From: Paraclostridium sordellii
GTDB taxonomy: Bacteria > Bacillota > Clostridia > Peptostreptococcales > Peptostreptococcaceae
Reading direction: 5' to 3'
DNA: 64,000 nucleotides
NCBI RefSeq assembly: GCF_000953675.1
Contig: NZ_LN679998.1
Location: 331,811-395,810 of the forward strand
Position 1 is the first letter of the stretch, and every line of letters begins with the position of its first letter. Shown piece after piece: positions 36,312-45,621 of the stretch. The notes below the pieces were generated by a model that did no database searches, was not told the origin of the DNA, and saw nothing but the letters and a program-made list of their open reading frames with translations. The position numbers were made by a program, and so were the translations under genes.

Positions 36312-38069
36312 ATGAAAAAGATAATAAATAAACCAGAAAATGTAGTTATGGAAATGTGTAATGGTATAGCTATGGCACATCCAGAACTTGAATTTATAAA
36401 AAAATATAAGATAATAAAGAGAAAAAATATAGATAAAAACAAAGTAAGTCTAATAAGTGGTGGTGGAAGTGGACATGAGCCAGCTCATGCAGGATTTGTA
36501 GGAAAAGGTATGTTAGATGCTGCTGTTTGTGGAGATGTATTTGCTTCACCATCTCAAATACAAGTATATCAATCTATAAAGTCTACTGCTAGTGATAAAG
36601 GAACTTTGCTTATAATAAAAAATTATAGCGGAGATATGATGAACTTTAAAAATGCAGCTTATCTAGCTAGTGAAGATGGAATAAAAGTAGATTATGTAAG
36701 AGTAGAAGATGATATAGCTGTTGAAGATAGTTTATATACAGTAGGTAGACGTGGTGTGGCAGGAACTGTATTTGTTCACAAAATTGCTGGGGCAGCGGCA
36801 GAACTTGGAAAATCTTTAGAAGATGTAAAATCAATAGCACAAAAAGCGGCAGATAATGTTAGAAGTTTAGGTTTTGCACTTACATCATGTACGGTACCTG
36901 CAAAAGGAACTCCTACTTTTGAACTAGGAGAAGATGAGATTGAATTTGGAGTAGGAATACATGGTGAACCGGGAATAAGAAGAGAAAAAATGGCATCAGC
37001 AGATGACCTAGCAAAAAAAATGGTTGATGCTATTTTAAAAGATATGAATATAGTTGGAAATAATGAAGAAGTTGCAATACTTATAAATGGATTTGGGGGA
37101 ACTCCTCTACAAGAACTATATCTATTAAATAACTCTGTATATCGTGAATTAAGTAAGAAGAATATAAAAATTAATAGAGCTTTCGTTGGAAATTATATGA
37201 CTAGTATAGATATGGAAGGAGCATCTATATCTATACTAAAATTAGATGATGAATTAAAAAATTTATTATCTCAAGTTAGTGACACTCCAGCGTTTAAAGT
37301 ATCTGGACCTGTAGAAAGCGTTGAGTATGTTGATATATATGAAGATAATAAATGCACTGAAAATGCTACTTTTGAAGTTGAAACTAATATTGATTTTTCT
37401 AAAATTGAAAATAATATATTAACATTAGACAATATGATTTATATAGTAGATAAGATGAGTGAAGTAATAATAAAAAATGAAGTTCCATTTTGTGAATTAG
37501 ATGCACATGCTGGAGATGGAGATTTCGGTATGAGTGTGGCAAAAGGATTTAAACAATTAAAAAGGGAATGGAAAGAAATAACTTCAAATGAGAAATTAAG
37601 TATAGGAGAATTCTTAAATGATTGTTCTATGATAATTATGGAACATTGTGGAGGAGCTTCAGGACCTATATGGGGATCTGCATTTAGATCAGCAGGAAAA
37701 AGTATTGGGAATAAAAAAGAAATCAATGTTAAAGATTTTGCTGATATGATGAAAGCGTCAGTTAAAGGAATTCAATCTACAGGAGAAAGATCTTTTGGAA
37801 GAGGAGCAGTAGTAGGAGATAAAACATTAGTAGATGCTTTAGTTCCATGTGCAAATTCATGGGAAACTTCAGCTAAGAATAATGATAGCTTTAAAGAAGC
37901 TTTTGTAAAAGGTGCAAAAGAAGCTGTAAAAGGAGCTAAATCAACAGAACATATAGTTGCAAGAATGGGACGTGCAGGAACAGTTGGAGAAAGAAGTTTA
38001 GGATATCCAGATGCTGGAGCATATGGTATAGGAGTAATTTTTACTGAAATTGCTAATTGTATAAAATAA
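36312..38069 (+). CDS. ATP-dependent dihydroxyacetone kinase (DhaK-DhaL fusion)
   Basis: A 585-residue fusion. Residues about 1-330 are DhaK (ISGGGSGHEPAHAGFVG binds dihydroxyacetone; the covalent His is probably in GIHGEPG near 220). Residues about 370-585 are DhaL with the Mg-ATP site DAHAGDGDFG, GGASGPIWGSAF and MGRAGTVGERS-LGYPDAGA. The fused form uses ATP directly, as in Citrobacter, rather than the PTS. It phosphorylates dihydroxyacetone from GldA to feed glycolysis. No PTS-type DhaM is nearby. Confidence 0.92.
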   Translation: MKKIINKPENVVMEMCNGIAMAHPELEFIKKYKIIKRKNIDKNKVSLISGGGSGHEPAHAGFVGKGMLDAAVCGDVFASPSQIQVYQSIKSTASDKGTLLIIKNYSGDMMNFKNAAYLASEDGIKVDYVRVEDDIAVEDSLYTVGRRGVAGTVFVHKIAGAAAELGKSLEDVKSIAQKAADNVRSLGFALTSCTVPAKGTPTFELGEDEIEFGVGIHGEPGIRREKMASADDLAKKMVDAILKDMNIVGNNEEVAILINGFGGTPLQELYLLNNSVYRELSKKNIKINRAFVGNYMTSIDMEGASISILKLDDELKNLLSQVSDTPAFKVSGPVESVEYVDIYEDNKCTENATFEVETNIDFSKIENNILTLDNMIYIVDKMSEVIIKNEVPFCELDAHAGDGDFGMSVAKGFKQLKREWKEITSNEKLSIGEFLNDCSMIIMEHCGGASGPIWGSAFRSAGKSIGNKKEINVKDFADMMKASVKGIQSTGERSFGRGAVVGDKTLVDALVPCANSWETSAKNNDSFKEAFVKGAKEAVKGAKSTEHIVARMGRAGTVGERSLGYPDAGAYGIGVIFTEIANCIK

Positions 38070-38072
38070 TAA

Positions 38073-38139
38073 ATTAATATAAATCAATAAAAAAGCTTAA
38101 TCTATTCAAGATTAAGCTTTTTTATTGATTTATATTAAT
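38073..38139 (+). terminator. Terminator with an unusually long perfect stem
   Basis: Arms of 31 nt (38073-38103 and 38109-38139) are exactly complementary around a 5-nt loop ATTCA. The core AAAAAAGCTTAATCT/TTTTTT works as a terminator; the further 15 bp of perfect pairing beyond the T-run is unusual. Confidence 0.88.
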
Positions 38140-38334
38140 AGAATAATTTAAAATATATTATCTATTACTTTAAAATTAAATCGCTAGTGGTTATATCTAT
38201 TATTTATAATATAAAATAAGTAATAGATAATAAAAAGTAAATAAAAAAATAATAAGTCTATAACGTAGGTTACATATTTTAAAAAAAATATTGGTTATAA
38301 TATATTTAGAATAAACATGAAAGGGAAATTTTAT

Positions 38335-39012
38335 ATGAGTAATTATGGGAACTTGCAAAAAATTAAAGATGGAAAAAGAACTTACGCAATAACACCACAT
38401 ATACCTGGTGGATTTGTATTACCTGATACACTTATAAAAATAGCTGATGTTGCTAAAAAGTATAATGGAGTATTAAAATTAACATCAGGACAAAGAATTC
38501 TTATAACTAACTTAAAGCAAGAAGACCTAGAAGATATATGGAAAGACTTAGACATGGAACCGGCTGTTAAAAATCAAAACTCTGTAAAAAATGTTGAGAT
38601 ATGCCCAGCAAATTTTTGTAAGCGTTCTAAATACCCAACAATAGGTATTGGTATGAAGATAAGTAAAAATTTTCATGGAATGATATTACCAAATAGAACT
38701 AAAATAGGGGTAGCAGGATGTAGAAATGCATGTACTAGTGTATACTCAAAGGATGTAGGAGTATTAGTTGATATAGATGGTAAGTTTTTCATAACGGTCG
38801 GAGGAAGTGCAGGATTTTATCCAAGGACCGCAGACATAGTAACAAAAAATCTAACAGAGGAAGAAGCTTATAATTTAGTAAAAGTCATACTAGAATATTA
38901 CAATGAATATGGACAAATGGGAGAAAAGCTTGGAGATTTTGTAGATAGAGTAACAATAGAAAAATTTAGAAAAGATGTATTAAAAATAGCTAATTTAAAG
39001 GAGTGTATATAA
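38335..39012 (+). CDS. Small nitrite/sulfite reductase-like siroheme protein
   Basis: A 225-residue single-unit protein of the nitrite/sulfite reductase family. The N-terminal ferrodoxin-like half (GGFVLPDTLIKIADVAKKYNGVLKLTSGQRI region) precedes the [4Fe-4S]/siroheme cysteines: C-x4-C in ICPANFCKRSK and C-x3-C in GVAGCRNACTS. It resembles the short, monomeric clostridial type rather than full NirB/CysI. Electron donor and substrate are unknown. The gene after it encodes a DUF1858 domain, with which it overlaps functionally by tight spacing (1 nt). ATG at 38335 follows AAAGGG. Confidence 0.8.
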   Translation: MSNYGNLQKIKDGKRTYAITPHIPGGFVLPDTLIKIADVAKKYNGVLKLTSGQRILITNLKQEDLEDIWKDLDMEPAVKNQNSVKNVEICPANFCKRSKYPTIGIGMKISKNFHGMILPNRTKIGVAGCRNACTSVYSKDVGVLVDIDGKFFITVGGSAGFYPRTADIVTKNLTEEEAYNLVKVILEYYNEYGQMGEKLGDFVDRVTIEKFRKDVLKIANLKECI

Positions 39013-39013
39013 T

Positions 39014-39196
39014 ATGATAACTAAAGATACTATAATAGCGGATATAATAAAAATGAGACCAGATGCGGCAGAAATTCTTATGAGTTATGGAATGGGTTGT
39101 ATAGGATGCCCATCAGCTCAGATGGAGAGATTAGAGCAAGCTTGTGAAATACATGGTTTAGATTTAGAAGAAGTTTTAAACAAATTAAATAATTAA
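39014..39196 (+). CDS. DUF1858 redox-associated small protein
   Basis: A 60-residue DUF1858 protein (DxIIADIIKMRPDAAEILMSYGMGCIGCPSA pattern, split by position), with the two conserved cysteines C-x2-C in GCIGCPSA at about residues 29-32. Such proteins are often next to hybrid-cluster or sulfite reductase-like enzymes and may hold a cofactor or a persulfide. It is cotranscribed with the siroheme protein. Function undetermined. Confidence 0.8.
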   Translation: MITKDTIIADIIKMRPDAAEILMSYGMGCIGCPSAQMERLEQACEIHGLDLEEVLNKLNN

Positions 39197-39231
39197 AAAA
39201 ATATCCACCTAATTAGGTGGATATTTTTTTA
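39194..39231 (+). terminator. Intrinsic terminator after DUF1858 gene
   Basis: Stem AAATATCCACCTAA/TTAGGTGGATATTT with a seven-T tail. Confidence 0.9.
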
Positions 39232-39693
39232 TGCCATTATATTTAAAATCTATATATTTAAATAATAATTAAAAAGTATTTTCACTTTCTTCAGATTTTT
39301 TTATAAGTTTTATAAAATGAATATATACATATGTAATTATAAAATTAATAGCTTTTTCTTATAATTTAAAAAATTTATTAATTATATAAATTATTTATAT
39401 CAAAATAATTTGTTTTAAATTATTTATACCAAAAACATAAAAATATAAACTTAAAGGCTAAAATTCTTATGAAAAATTAATAAAAACACTATATTTAAGT
39501 TTAAAAGAAAATATAATTAAACCAACTGTTATAATATCTGTAAAATGAGAAATTTTAGAATTTTACAAAGTTTACCATATGTGTTTTAAGCTAAATTTAG
39601 CGGGTATCTAATTAATACAGACACAAGTAATACCAACGCTCTAGGGATAGAAGCGAGTATGAAAAAAATTAAATATATTAGGAGATGATTAAG
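39232..39693. other. Long leader region ahead of the gad cluster
   Basis: About 460 bases, very AT-rich. A GCTAAATTTAGC palindrome is at 39589-39600, overlapping AGCG-GGUAU (39599-39607) which can pair with AUACC-AA-CGCU (39630-39640). A similar AGCTAAAT...GGGTAT string precedes the second gadC (45515-45536), so this may be a shared regulatory leader. TATAAT at about 39531 could be a -10. Confidence 0.4.
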
Positions 39694-41133
39694 ATGAAAG
39701 ATGCACAAGCATCCAAAAAACATTCACTTACATTGTTTGCGTTCTTTGCAATGACCGCATCAATGGTTATGACTGTTTACGAATATCCTACATTCGCAAC
39801 ATCAGGTTTCCATTTAGTATTCTTCCTTTTACTTGGAGGTATATTATGGTTCTTACCAGTTGCTCTATGTGCAGCAGAAATGGCAACAGTTGAAGGCTGG
39901 CAAGAAGGTGGTATATTTGCTTGGGTTGGAAATACATTAGGAGAAAAATTTGGATTTGCAGCAATATTCTTTCAATGGTTTCAAATAACAGTTGGATTTG
40001 TAACAATGATTTATTTTATTTTAGGTTGTGTTTCATACATATTTAACTGGAATGCATTAAATAATGTTCCATTTATCAAGTTTATTGGTGTATTGGTGAT
40101 TTTCTGGTTGTTAACATTTTCACAATTAGGTGGTACTAAAAATACAGCCAAAATAGCAAAAGCTGGATTTATATTTGGGATATTAATACCAGCAATAATA
40201 TTATTTGCTTTGTCAATAACTTATATACTTCAAGGAAATCCAGTAGATGTAAAAATAGGAGCAAAATACTTTGTACCAGATTTCTCTAAAATCGATACAT
40301 TAGTTGTATTTGTTTCATTTATACTTGCTTATATGGGTGTTGAGGCATCAGCTTCTCACGTAAATGAATTACAAGATGCTGAGAAAAACTATCCATTAGC
40401 TATGATTATATTAGTTGTTCTTGCTATAGTACTAAATACTGTAGGTGGATTAACAGTTGCAGCTGTAGTTCCACAAAGCCAATTAAGTTTAAGTGCAGGT
40501 GTTGTGGAAACATTTAAAGCTTTAGTATTACATTTTGCACCTCATAGTACATGGATTGTAAAATTAATTGCCATATTATTAGCATTAGGAGTAATGGGGG
40601 AAGTTAGTGCATGGGTTGTAGGACCTTCAAGAGGTATGTATGCAGCAGCTCAAAAAGGTATACTTCCTAAAGAATTAACAAAAACTAATGAACACAACGT
40701 ACCTATTAACTTAGTTTTCGTACAAGGTATAATAGTTACAATATGGGCAGCAGTACTTACTTTCGGTGGTGGAGGAAATAACGTATCATTCCTTACAGCT
40801 ATATCATTAACAGTTGTAATATATTTAGTTGGATACTTATTATTCTTCATAGGATATTTTGTATTAGTGCTTAAAAAAAGTAATTTAAAACGTGCTTATC
40901 ATGTTCCAGGGGGTAAAACATTTAAATTAATAGTAGCAGCATGTGGTTTCATTACATCAGTGTTTGCTTTATGTATTTCATTTGTACCACCAGCTCAATT
41001 AACAGGAAAAAGTGCTCATGAATACTTAACTATATTAATAATAAGTTTCATTATTACAGTTTTAATACCATTTGTAATATATGCGATTACATCTAAAAAA
41101 AGAGATGCAAAAACAACAAAAGTAGGAAAATAA
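39694..41133 (+). CDS. gadC: Glutamate:GABA antiporter, first copy
   Basis: A 479-residue APC antiporter of the GadC group, with 12 hydrophobic helices. FFAMTASMVMTVYEYPTFATSG and GWQEGGIFAWVGNTLGEKFGF (about 68-88, split by position) resemble E. coli GadC. It would import glutamate and export GABA, completing the proton-consuming cycle with GadB. The C-terminus is shorter than the E. coli pH plug. ATG at 39694, 9 nt after AGGAG, is chosen. gadB follows 40 nt later. Confidence 0.92.
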   Translation: MKDAQASKKHSLTLFAFFAMTASMVMTVYEYPTFATSGFHLVFFLLLGGILWFLPVALCAAEMATVEGWQEGGIFAWVGNTLGEKFGFAAIFFQWFQITVGFVTMIYFILGCVSYIFNWNALNNVPFIKFIGVLVIFWLLTFSQLGGTKNTAKIAKAGFIFGILIPAIILFALSITYILQGNPVDVKIGAKYFVPDFSKIDTLVVFVSFILAYMGVEASASHVNELQDAEKNYPLAMIILVVLAIVLNTVGGLTVAAVVPQSQLSLSAGVVETFKALVLHFAPHSTWIVKLIAILLALGVMGEVSAWVVGPSRGMYAAAQKGILPKELTKTNEHNVPINLVFVQGIIVTIWAAVLTFGGGGNNVSFLTAISLTVVIYLVGYLLFFIGYFVLVLKKSNLKRAYHVPGGKTFKLIVAACGFITSVFALCISFVPPAQLTGKSAHEYLTILIISFIITVLIPFVIYAITSKKRDAKTTKVGK

Positions 41134-41173
41134 GTTTTAGAATAGATTAAACAATAATAAGGAGGTTTTTAAA

Positions 41174-42577
41174 ATGTTATTTGGTAGAAAAAATAAATTA
41201 GGAGATAGTTATGAGACACCAATATTTGGGACAACAGAATCTGGCTCTAGCATACCTAAAGAAGAACTAGGGAAAGATTCTATTGCTCCAAACATAGCAT
41301 ATAGATTAATAAAAGATGAATTGATGAATGAAGGCAATGCAAGACTTAACCTATGTACATTCTGTCAAACATATATGGAAGATGAAGCAACAAAACTTAT
41401 GGCAGAAACATTAGAGAAAAATGCAATAGATAAATCAGAATATCCACAAACAACAGAAATGGAAAACAGATGTGTAAATATGATAGCAAACTTATGGCAT
41501 GCGCCAGAAGATATGAACTACATAGGAACATCAACAGTTGGATCATCAGAAGCATGTATGCTTGGTGGTATGGCAATGAAGTTTAGATGGAGAAATAGAG
41601 CTAAGAAATTAGGAATGGATGTTACAAGTAAGAAACCAAACTTAGTAGTATCATCAGGATATCAAGTTTGTTGGGAAAAATTCTGTGTATACTGGGATAT
41701 AGAGATGCGTTTAGTACCAATGGATGAAGAACATATGAGTTTAAATATAGATAAAGTATTAGACTATGTAGATGATTATACAATAGGGGTTGTAGCATTA
41801 CAAGGTATAACATATACAGGAAAATTTGATGATATAAAAGCATTAGATGCATTACTAGAAGAATATAACAAAACAGCTAAAATAAGTGTACCAATTCACG
41901 TTGACGGTGCATCAGGAGGATTATTTACTCCATTTATAGATCCAGATATGGAATGGGACTTTAGATTAAAAAATGTAGTATCAATAAGTACATCAGGACA
42001 TAAATATGGATTAGTTTACCCAGGTATAGGATGGGTAATATGGAAAGATGAAGAGTACTTACCAAAAGAATTAATATTTGAAGTAAGCTACTTAGGAGGA
42101 ACAATGCCAACAATGGCGATAAACTTCTCAAGATCAGCAAGTCAAGTTATAGGACAATATTATAACTTCTTACGTCTTGGATTTGAAGGATACAGACAAA
42201 TACATCAACGTACAAAAGAAGTTGCAATGTATTTATCAGATGAAATAGAAAAAACAGGATTATTTAAAATATATAATAATGGTGAAAACTTACCAATAGT
42301 ATGTTATAGATTAGTAGATAACGCTAACGTAGAATGGACATTATATGATTTAGCAGATAGATTAGCAATGAAAGGATGGCAAATACCTGCATATCCATTA
42401 CCAATAAACTTAGAAAATACTATTATACAACGTATAGTATGTAGAGCAGACTTAAGCCATGACATGGCTGAACTATTTATAAGAGACTTAAAAGCAGCTA
42501 TAAAAGACTTAAATAACGCAAATGTAATAGTACATGGTAAAGAAACAGAAAATAAAACATACGGTTTTACTCACTAA
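41174..42577 (+). CDS. gadB: Glutamate decarboxylase, first copy
   Basis: A 467-residue PLP enzyme converting glutamate to GABA with uptake of one proton. Strong matches to E. coli GadB: NEGNARLNLCTFCQTYM (about 52-68), GTSTVGSSEACMLGGMAMKFRWRNR (split around 117-141), HVDGASGG, and the Schiff-base Lys in STSGHKYGLVYPG. The C-terminus ends TYGFTH; in E. coli a C-terminal His blocks the active site at neutral pH, so pH gating may be kept. The product is nearly identical to the second copy (7 differences in 467). AAGGAGG precedes ATG. Confidence 0.95.
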   Translation: MLFGRKNKLGDSYETPIFGTTESGSSIPKEELGKDSIAPNIAYRLIKDELMNEGNARLNLCTFCQTYMEDEATKLMAETLEKNAIDKSEYPQTTEMENRCVNMIANLWHAPEDMNYIGTSTVGSSEACMLGGMAMKFRWRNRAKKLGMDVTSKKPNLVVSSGYQVCWEKFCVYWDIEMRLVPMDEEHMSLNIDKVLDYVDDYTIGVVALQGITYTGKFDDIKALDALLEEYNKTAKISVPIHVDGASGGLFTPFIDPDMEWDFRLKNVVSISTSGHKYGLVYPGIGWVIWKDEEYLPKELIFEVSYLGGTMPTMAINFSRSASQVIGQYYNFLRLGFEGYRQIHQRTKEVAMYLSDEIEKTGLFKIYNNGENLPIVCYRLVDNANVEWTLYDLADRLAMKGWQIPAYPLPINLENTIIQRIVCRADLSHDMAELFIRDLKAAIKDLNNANVIVHGKETENKTYGFTH

Positions 42578-42594
42578 AACAAGATTGAATGTTT

Positions 42595-42638
42595 AAAAAG
42601 CAACTGGTGCTATAGTATTTGTACCAGTTGCTTTTTTA
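42595..42638 (+). terminator. Intrinsic terminator after first gadB
   Basis: AAAAAGCAACTGGT pairs with ACCAGTTGCTTTTT, then T-run. Confidence 0.9.
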
Positions 42639-42692
42639 ATATATAGGATTAATAAATTAAAGGATATTTATTAAATTTTGGAGGTAATAGAA

Positions 42693-43754
42693 ATGAATTA
42701 TTATATTAGTGTTCTTTTTAGAGCAATACCATTACTTATGGGTGCCATATGTTTAGGGTATGGATTTTATGTTAAGGATTTAGGACAAGCTATGGGATCA
42801 GATTTTGTAGTTGCAGGACATGTATTAATATTTTTAACAGCTATATGTATAGCTTTATTTACAACTGCTGCAACTATAATAAGACAACTTATAAATAAGT
42901 ATAATAATTTTTATAAGTGGGCATTACCTACTTTAGGTTATTTATCTGGAATATTTACAATAGTTTCAGGTATTGTTTTATGGCAAATAGGAATATCTAA
43001 CCCACCTTATTTTGTATCTGGAAATGTTGTATTTGGATTAGGGTTAATAACATGCTGTGTATCTACTGTAGCAACAGCATCAACAAAGTTTATGCTAATT
43101 CCTAAAAATAGTAGTAGCTTAAAAGAAGGAGAAAAACAAGAAGAAGCATTTAAAGAATCAACAGTAAAAACATTAATAGCTGTACCTATAATATGTACCT
43201 TAATTGGATTTATTAGAGGGGTATATTTACTATTTTCATCTACAACAAATGACCATTTCGTAGCGGGACATGTGCTTGTTGGAATATCATTAGTTTGTGC
43301 TAGTTTAATAATGTTAGTAGTTAGTATAGTTAAACAAATACAAAATACTTTTACAGATAAAGAACGTTATAAATGGGCCATAGGCGTTGTAATATTAGGA
43401 ACTATAGATGTTTTATGGGGAACTGCAATACTTATAATAGCTAAAAATCCAGCTTGGATAGCCCCAGGATATGTTTTAATTGGATTAGGTATTGTTTGCT
43501 ATAGTATTTTAAGTAAAGTTTTATTATTAGGCATGGTATGGAGAAAGTCTAATCCACTTTCAAAAAGGGTTCCATTAATACCTGTTTTTACAGCTCTTAC
43601 ATGCTTATTCATAGGTGCATTTTTATTTGAAGCAGAAATATTTAATATATCTTATTTTATACCAGCTCGTGTAATGATTGGATTAGGGGCTATATGTTTT
43701 ACTTTATTCTCTATAGTTTCAATACTAGAAAGTGGAACATCAAAATCTAAATAA
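42693..43754 (+). CDS. yhiM: YhiM-like acid-resistance membrane protein (DUF2776)
   Basis: A 353-residue protein with ten hydrophobic helices. It resembles E. coli YhiM over its full length: MNYYISVLFRAIPLLMGAIC start, three repeats of the (F/Y)VAGHV(L/I) motif (about residues 37, 110-115 and 192), KFMLIPKN, and the close ARVMIGLGAICFTLFSIVS ending. E. coli YhiM lies in the acid fitness island and helps acid survival by an unknown mechanism. Here it sits between two gadB copies, a parallel context. The ATG at 42693 follows TTGGAGG; the TTG at 42678 has no site. Confidence 0.85.
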   Translation: MNYYISVLFRAIPLLMGAICLGYGFYVKDLGQAMGSDFVVAGHVLIFLTAICIALFTTAATIIRQLINKYNNFYKWALPTLGYLSGIFTIVSGIVLWQIGISNPPYFVSGNVVFGLGLITCCVSTVATASTKFMLIPKNSSSLKEGEKQEEAFKESTVKTLIAVPIICTLIGFIRGVYLLFSSTTNDHFVAGHVLVGISLVCASLIMLVVSIVKQIQNTFTDKERYKWAIGVVILGTIDVLWGTAILIIAKNPAWIAPGYVLIGLGIVCYSILSKVLLLGMVWRKSNPLSKRVPLIPVFTALTCLFIGAFLFEAEIFNISYFIPARVMIGLGAICFTLFSIVSILESGTSKSK

Positions 43755-43958
43755 AATAATATAAAAAATGTTTAAATTTAATTTTAAGAGGTATATATAA
43801 AATATAATAGAAAACAAAGAAAAACTTAGTAAAACAAAGATAACAACCAAAAAATGATTGTATATGTATTCTAAATAGTAAAAAAAAGTTTTAAATTATG
43901 TTTTTTGTTATTAAAATAATTTAAATGTATATGTTTATATACAAAGGAGGCTTTTAAA

Positions 43959-45362
43959 ATGTTATTTGGTAGAAAAAATAAATTAGGAGATAGTTATGAA
44001 ACTCCAATATTTGGGACAACAGAATCTGGCTCTAGCATACCTAAAGAAGAACTAGGGAAAGATTCTATTGCTCCAAATGTAGCATACAGATTAATAAAAG
44101 ATGAATTAATGAATGAAGGAAATGCAAGACTTAATCTATGCACATTCTGTCAAACATATATGGAAGATGAAGCAACAAAACTTATGGCAGAAACATTAGA
44201 GAAAAATGCAATAGATAAATCAGAATATCCACAAACAACAGAAATGGAAAACAGATGTGTAAATATGATAGCAAACTTATGGCATGCGCCAGAAGATATG
44301 AACTACATAGGAACATCAACAGTTGGATCATCAGAAGCATGTATGCTTGGTGGTATGGCAATGAAGTTTAGATGGAGAAATAGAGCTAAGAAATTAGGAA
44401 TGGACGTTACAAGTAAGAAACCAAACTTAGTAGTATCATCAGGATATCAAGTTTGTTGGGAAAAATTCTGTGTATACTGGGATATAGAGATGCGTTTAGT
44501 ACCAATGGATGAAGAACATATGAGTTTAAATATAGATAAAGTATTAGACTATGTAGATGACTACACAATAGGGGTTGTAGCATTACAAGGTATAACATAT
44601 ACAGGAAAATTTGATGATATAAAAGCATTAGATGCATTATTAGAAGAATATAATAAAACAGCTAAAATAAGTGTACCAATTCACGTTGATGGAGCATCAG
44701 GAGGATTATTTACTCCATTTATAGATCCAGATATGGAATGGGACTTTAGATTAAAAAATGTAGTATCAATAAGTACATCAGGACATAAATATGGATTAGT
44801 TTACCCAGGTATAGGATGGGTAATATGGAAAGATGAAGAGTACTTACCAAAAGAATTAATATTTGAAGTAAGTTACTTAGGAGGAACAATGCCAACAATG
44901 GCAATAAACTTCTCAAGATCAGCAAGTCAAGTTATAGGACAATATTATAACTTCTTACGTCTTGGATTTGAAGGATACAGACAAATACATCAACGTACAA
45001 AAGAAGTAGCAATGTATTTATCAGATGAAATAGAAAAAACAGGATTATTTAAAATATACAATAATGGTGAAAACTTACCAATAGTATGTTATAGATTAGT
45101 AGATAATGCTAATGTAGAATGGACATTATATGATTTAGCAGATAGATTAGCAATGAAAGGATGGCAAATACCTGCATATCCATTACCAATAAACTTACAA
45201 GATACTATTATACAACGTATAGTATGTAGAGCAGATTTAAGTCATGATATGGCTGAACTATTTATAAGAGACTTAAAAGCAGCTATAAAAGACTTAAATG
45301 ATGCAAATGTATTAGTACATGGTAAAGAACCAGAAAATAAAGTATATGGATTTACTCACTAA
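43959..45362 (+). CDS. gadB: Glutamate decarboxylase, second copy
   Basis: A 467-residue GadB, with the same motifs as the first copy (SGHKYGL Schiff-base Lys, HVDGASGG, C-terminal YGFTH). Differences by my reading: Ile40Val, a two-residue change (EN to QD) near 416, and four near the C-terminus. The DNA is also almost the same, so this is a recent duplication or a pair kept alike by gene conversion. It is preceded by about 200 AT-rich bases after yhiM with no clear terminator, so readthrough from yhiM is possible. CAAAGGAGG precedes the ATG. Confidence 0.95.
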   Translation: MLFGRKNKLGDSYETPIFGTTESGSSIPKEELGKDSIAPNVAYRLIKDELMNEGNARLNLCTFCQTYMEDEATKLMAETLEKNAIDKSEYPQTTEMENRCVNMIANLWHAPEDMNYIGTSTVGSSEACMLGGMAMKFRWRNRAKKLGMDVTSKKPNLVVSSGYQVCWEKFCVYWDIEMRLVPMDEEHMSLNIDKVLDYVDDYTIGVVALQGITYTGKFDDIKALDALLEEYNKTAKISVPIHVDGASGGLFTPFIDPDMEWDFRLKNVVSISTSGHKYGLVYPGIGWVIWKDEEYLPKELIFEVSYLGGTMPTMAINFSRSASQVIGQYYNFLRLGFEGYRQIHQRTKEVAMYLSDEIEKTGLFKIYNNGENLPIVCYRLVDNANVEWTLYDLADRLAMKGWQIPAYPLPINLQDTIIQRIVCRADLSHDMAELFIRDLKAAIKDLNDANVLVHGKEPENKVYGFTH

Positions 45363-45392
45363 AAATAAAATAGCCAAAGTTAAGTCCTAAAG

Positions 45393-45432
45393 AAAAAGTC
45401 TTAGTATTTTTGAAAATACTAAGACTTTTTTA
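45393..45432 (+). terminator. Intrinsic terminator after second gadB
   Basis: AAAAAGTCTTAGTATTTT stem with its complement and a T-tail. Confidence 0.9.
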
Positions 45433-45467
45433 AATTGTTTGTAAAAAGGTAATTAATGTTTTTTTTA

Positions 45468-45503
45468 TTGCAAAAATATTTTTTGATGAAATATTTTTTG
45501 CAA
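45468..45503. promoter_or_regulatory. Inverted repeat upstream of second gadC
   Basis: TTGCAAAAATATTT at 45468-45481 is nearly complementary to AAATATTTTTTGCAA at 45489-45503 (one extra T). It lies about 120 bp before gadC and could be an operator, or the end of a transcript from the gadB terminator. Confidence 0.4.
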
Positions 45504-45621
45504 AAATTGTTTTGAGCTAAATACAAAGGGTATATATACAATATACAAAACGACAATTGATTATTATAGGCCTAGAATAATTTATGTTGTAAATAATTGA
45601 ATATACTAGGAGATGATTGAC

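Noticed and set aside
41622..41852. Repeated minus-strand frames inside the gadB genes
   Set aside because: They are antisense shadows; they recur only because the two gadB copies are almost identical.
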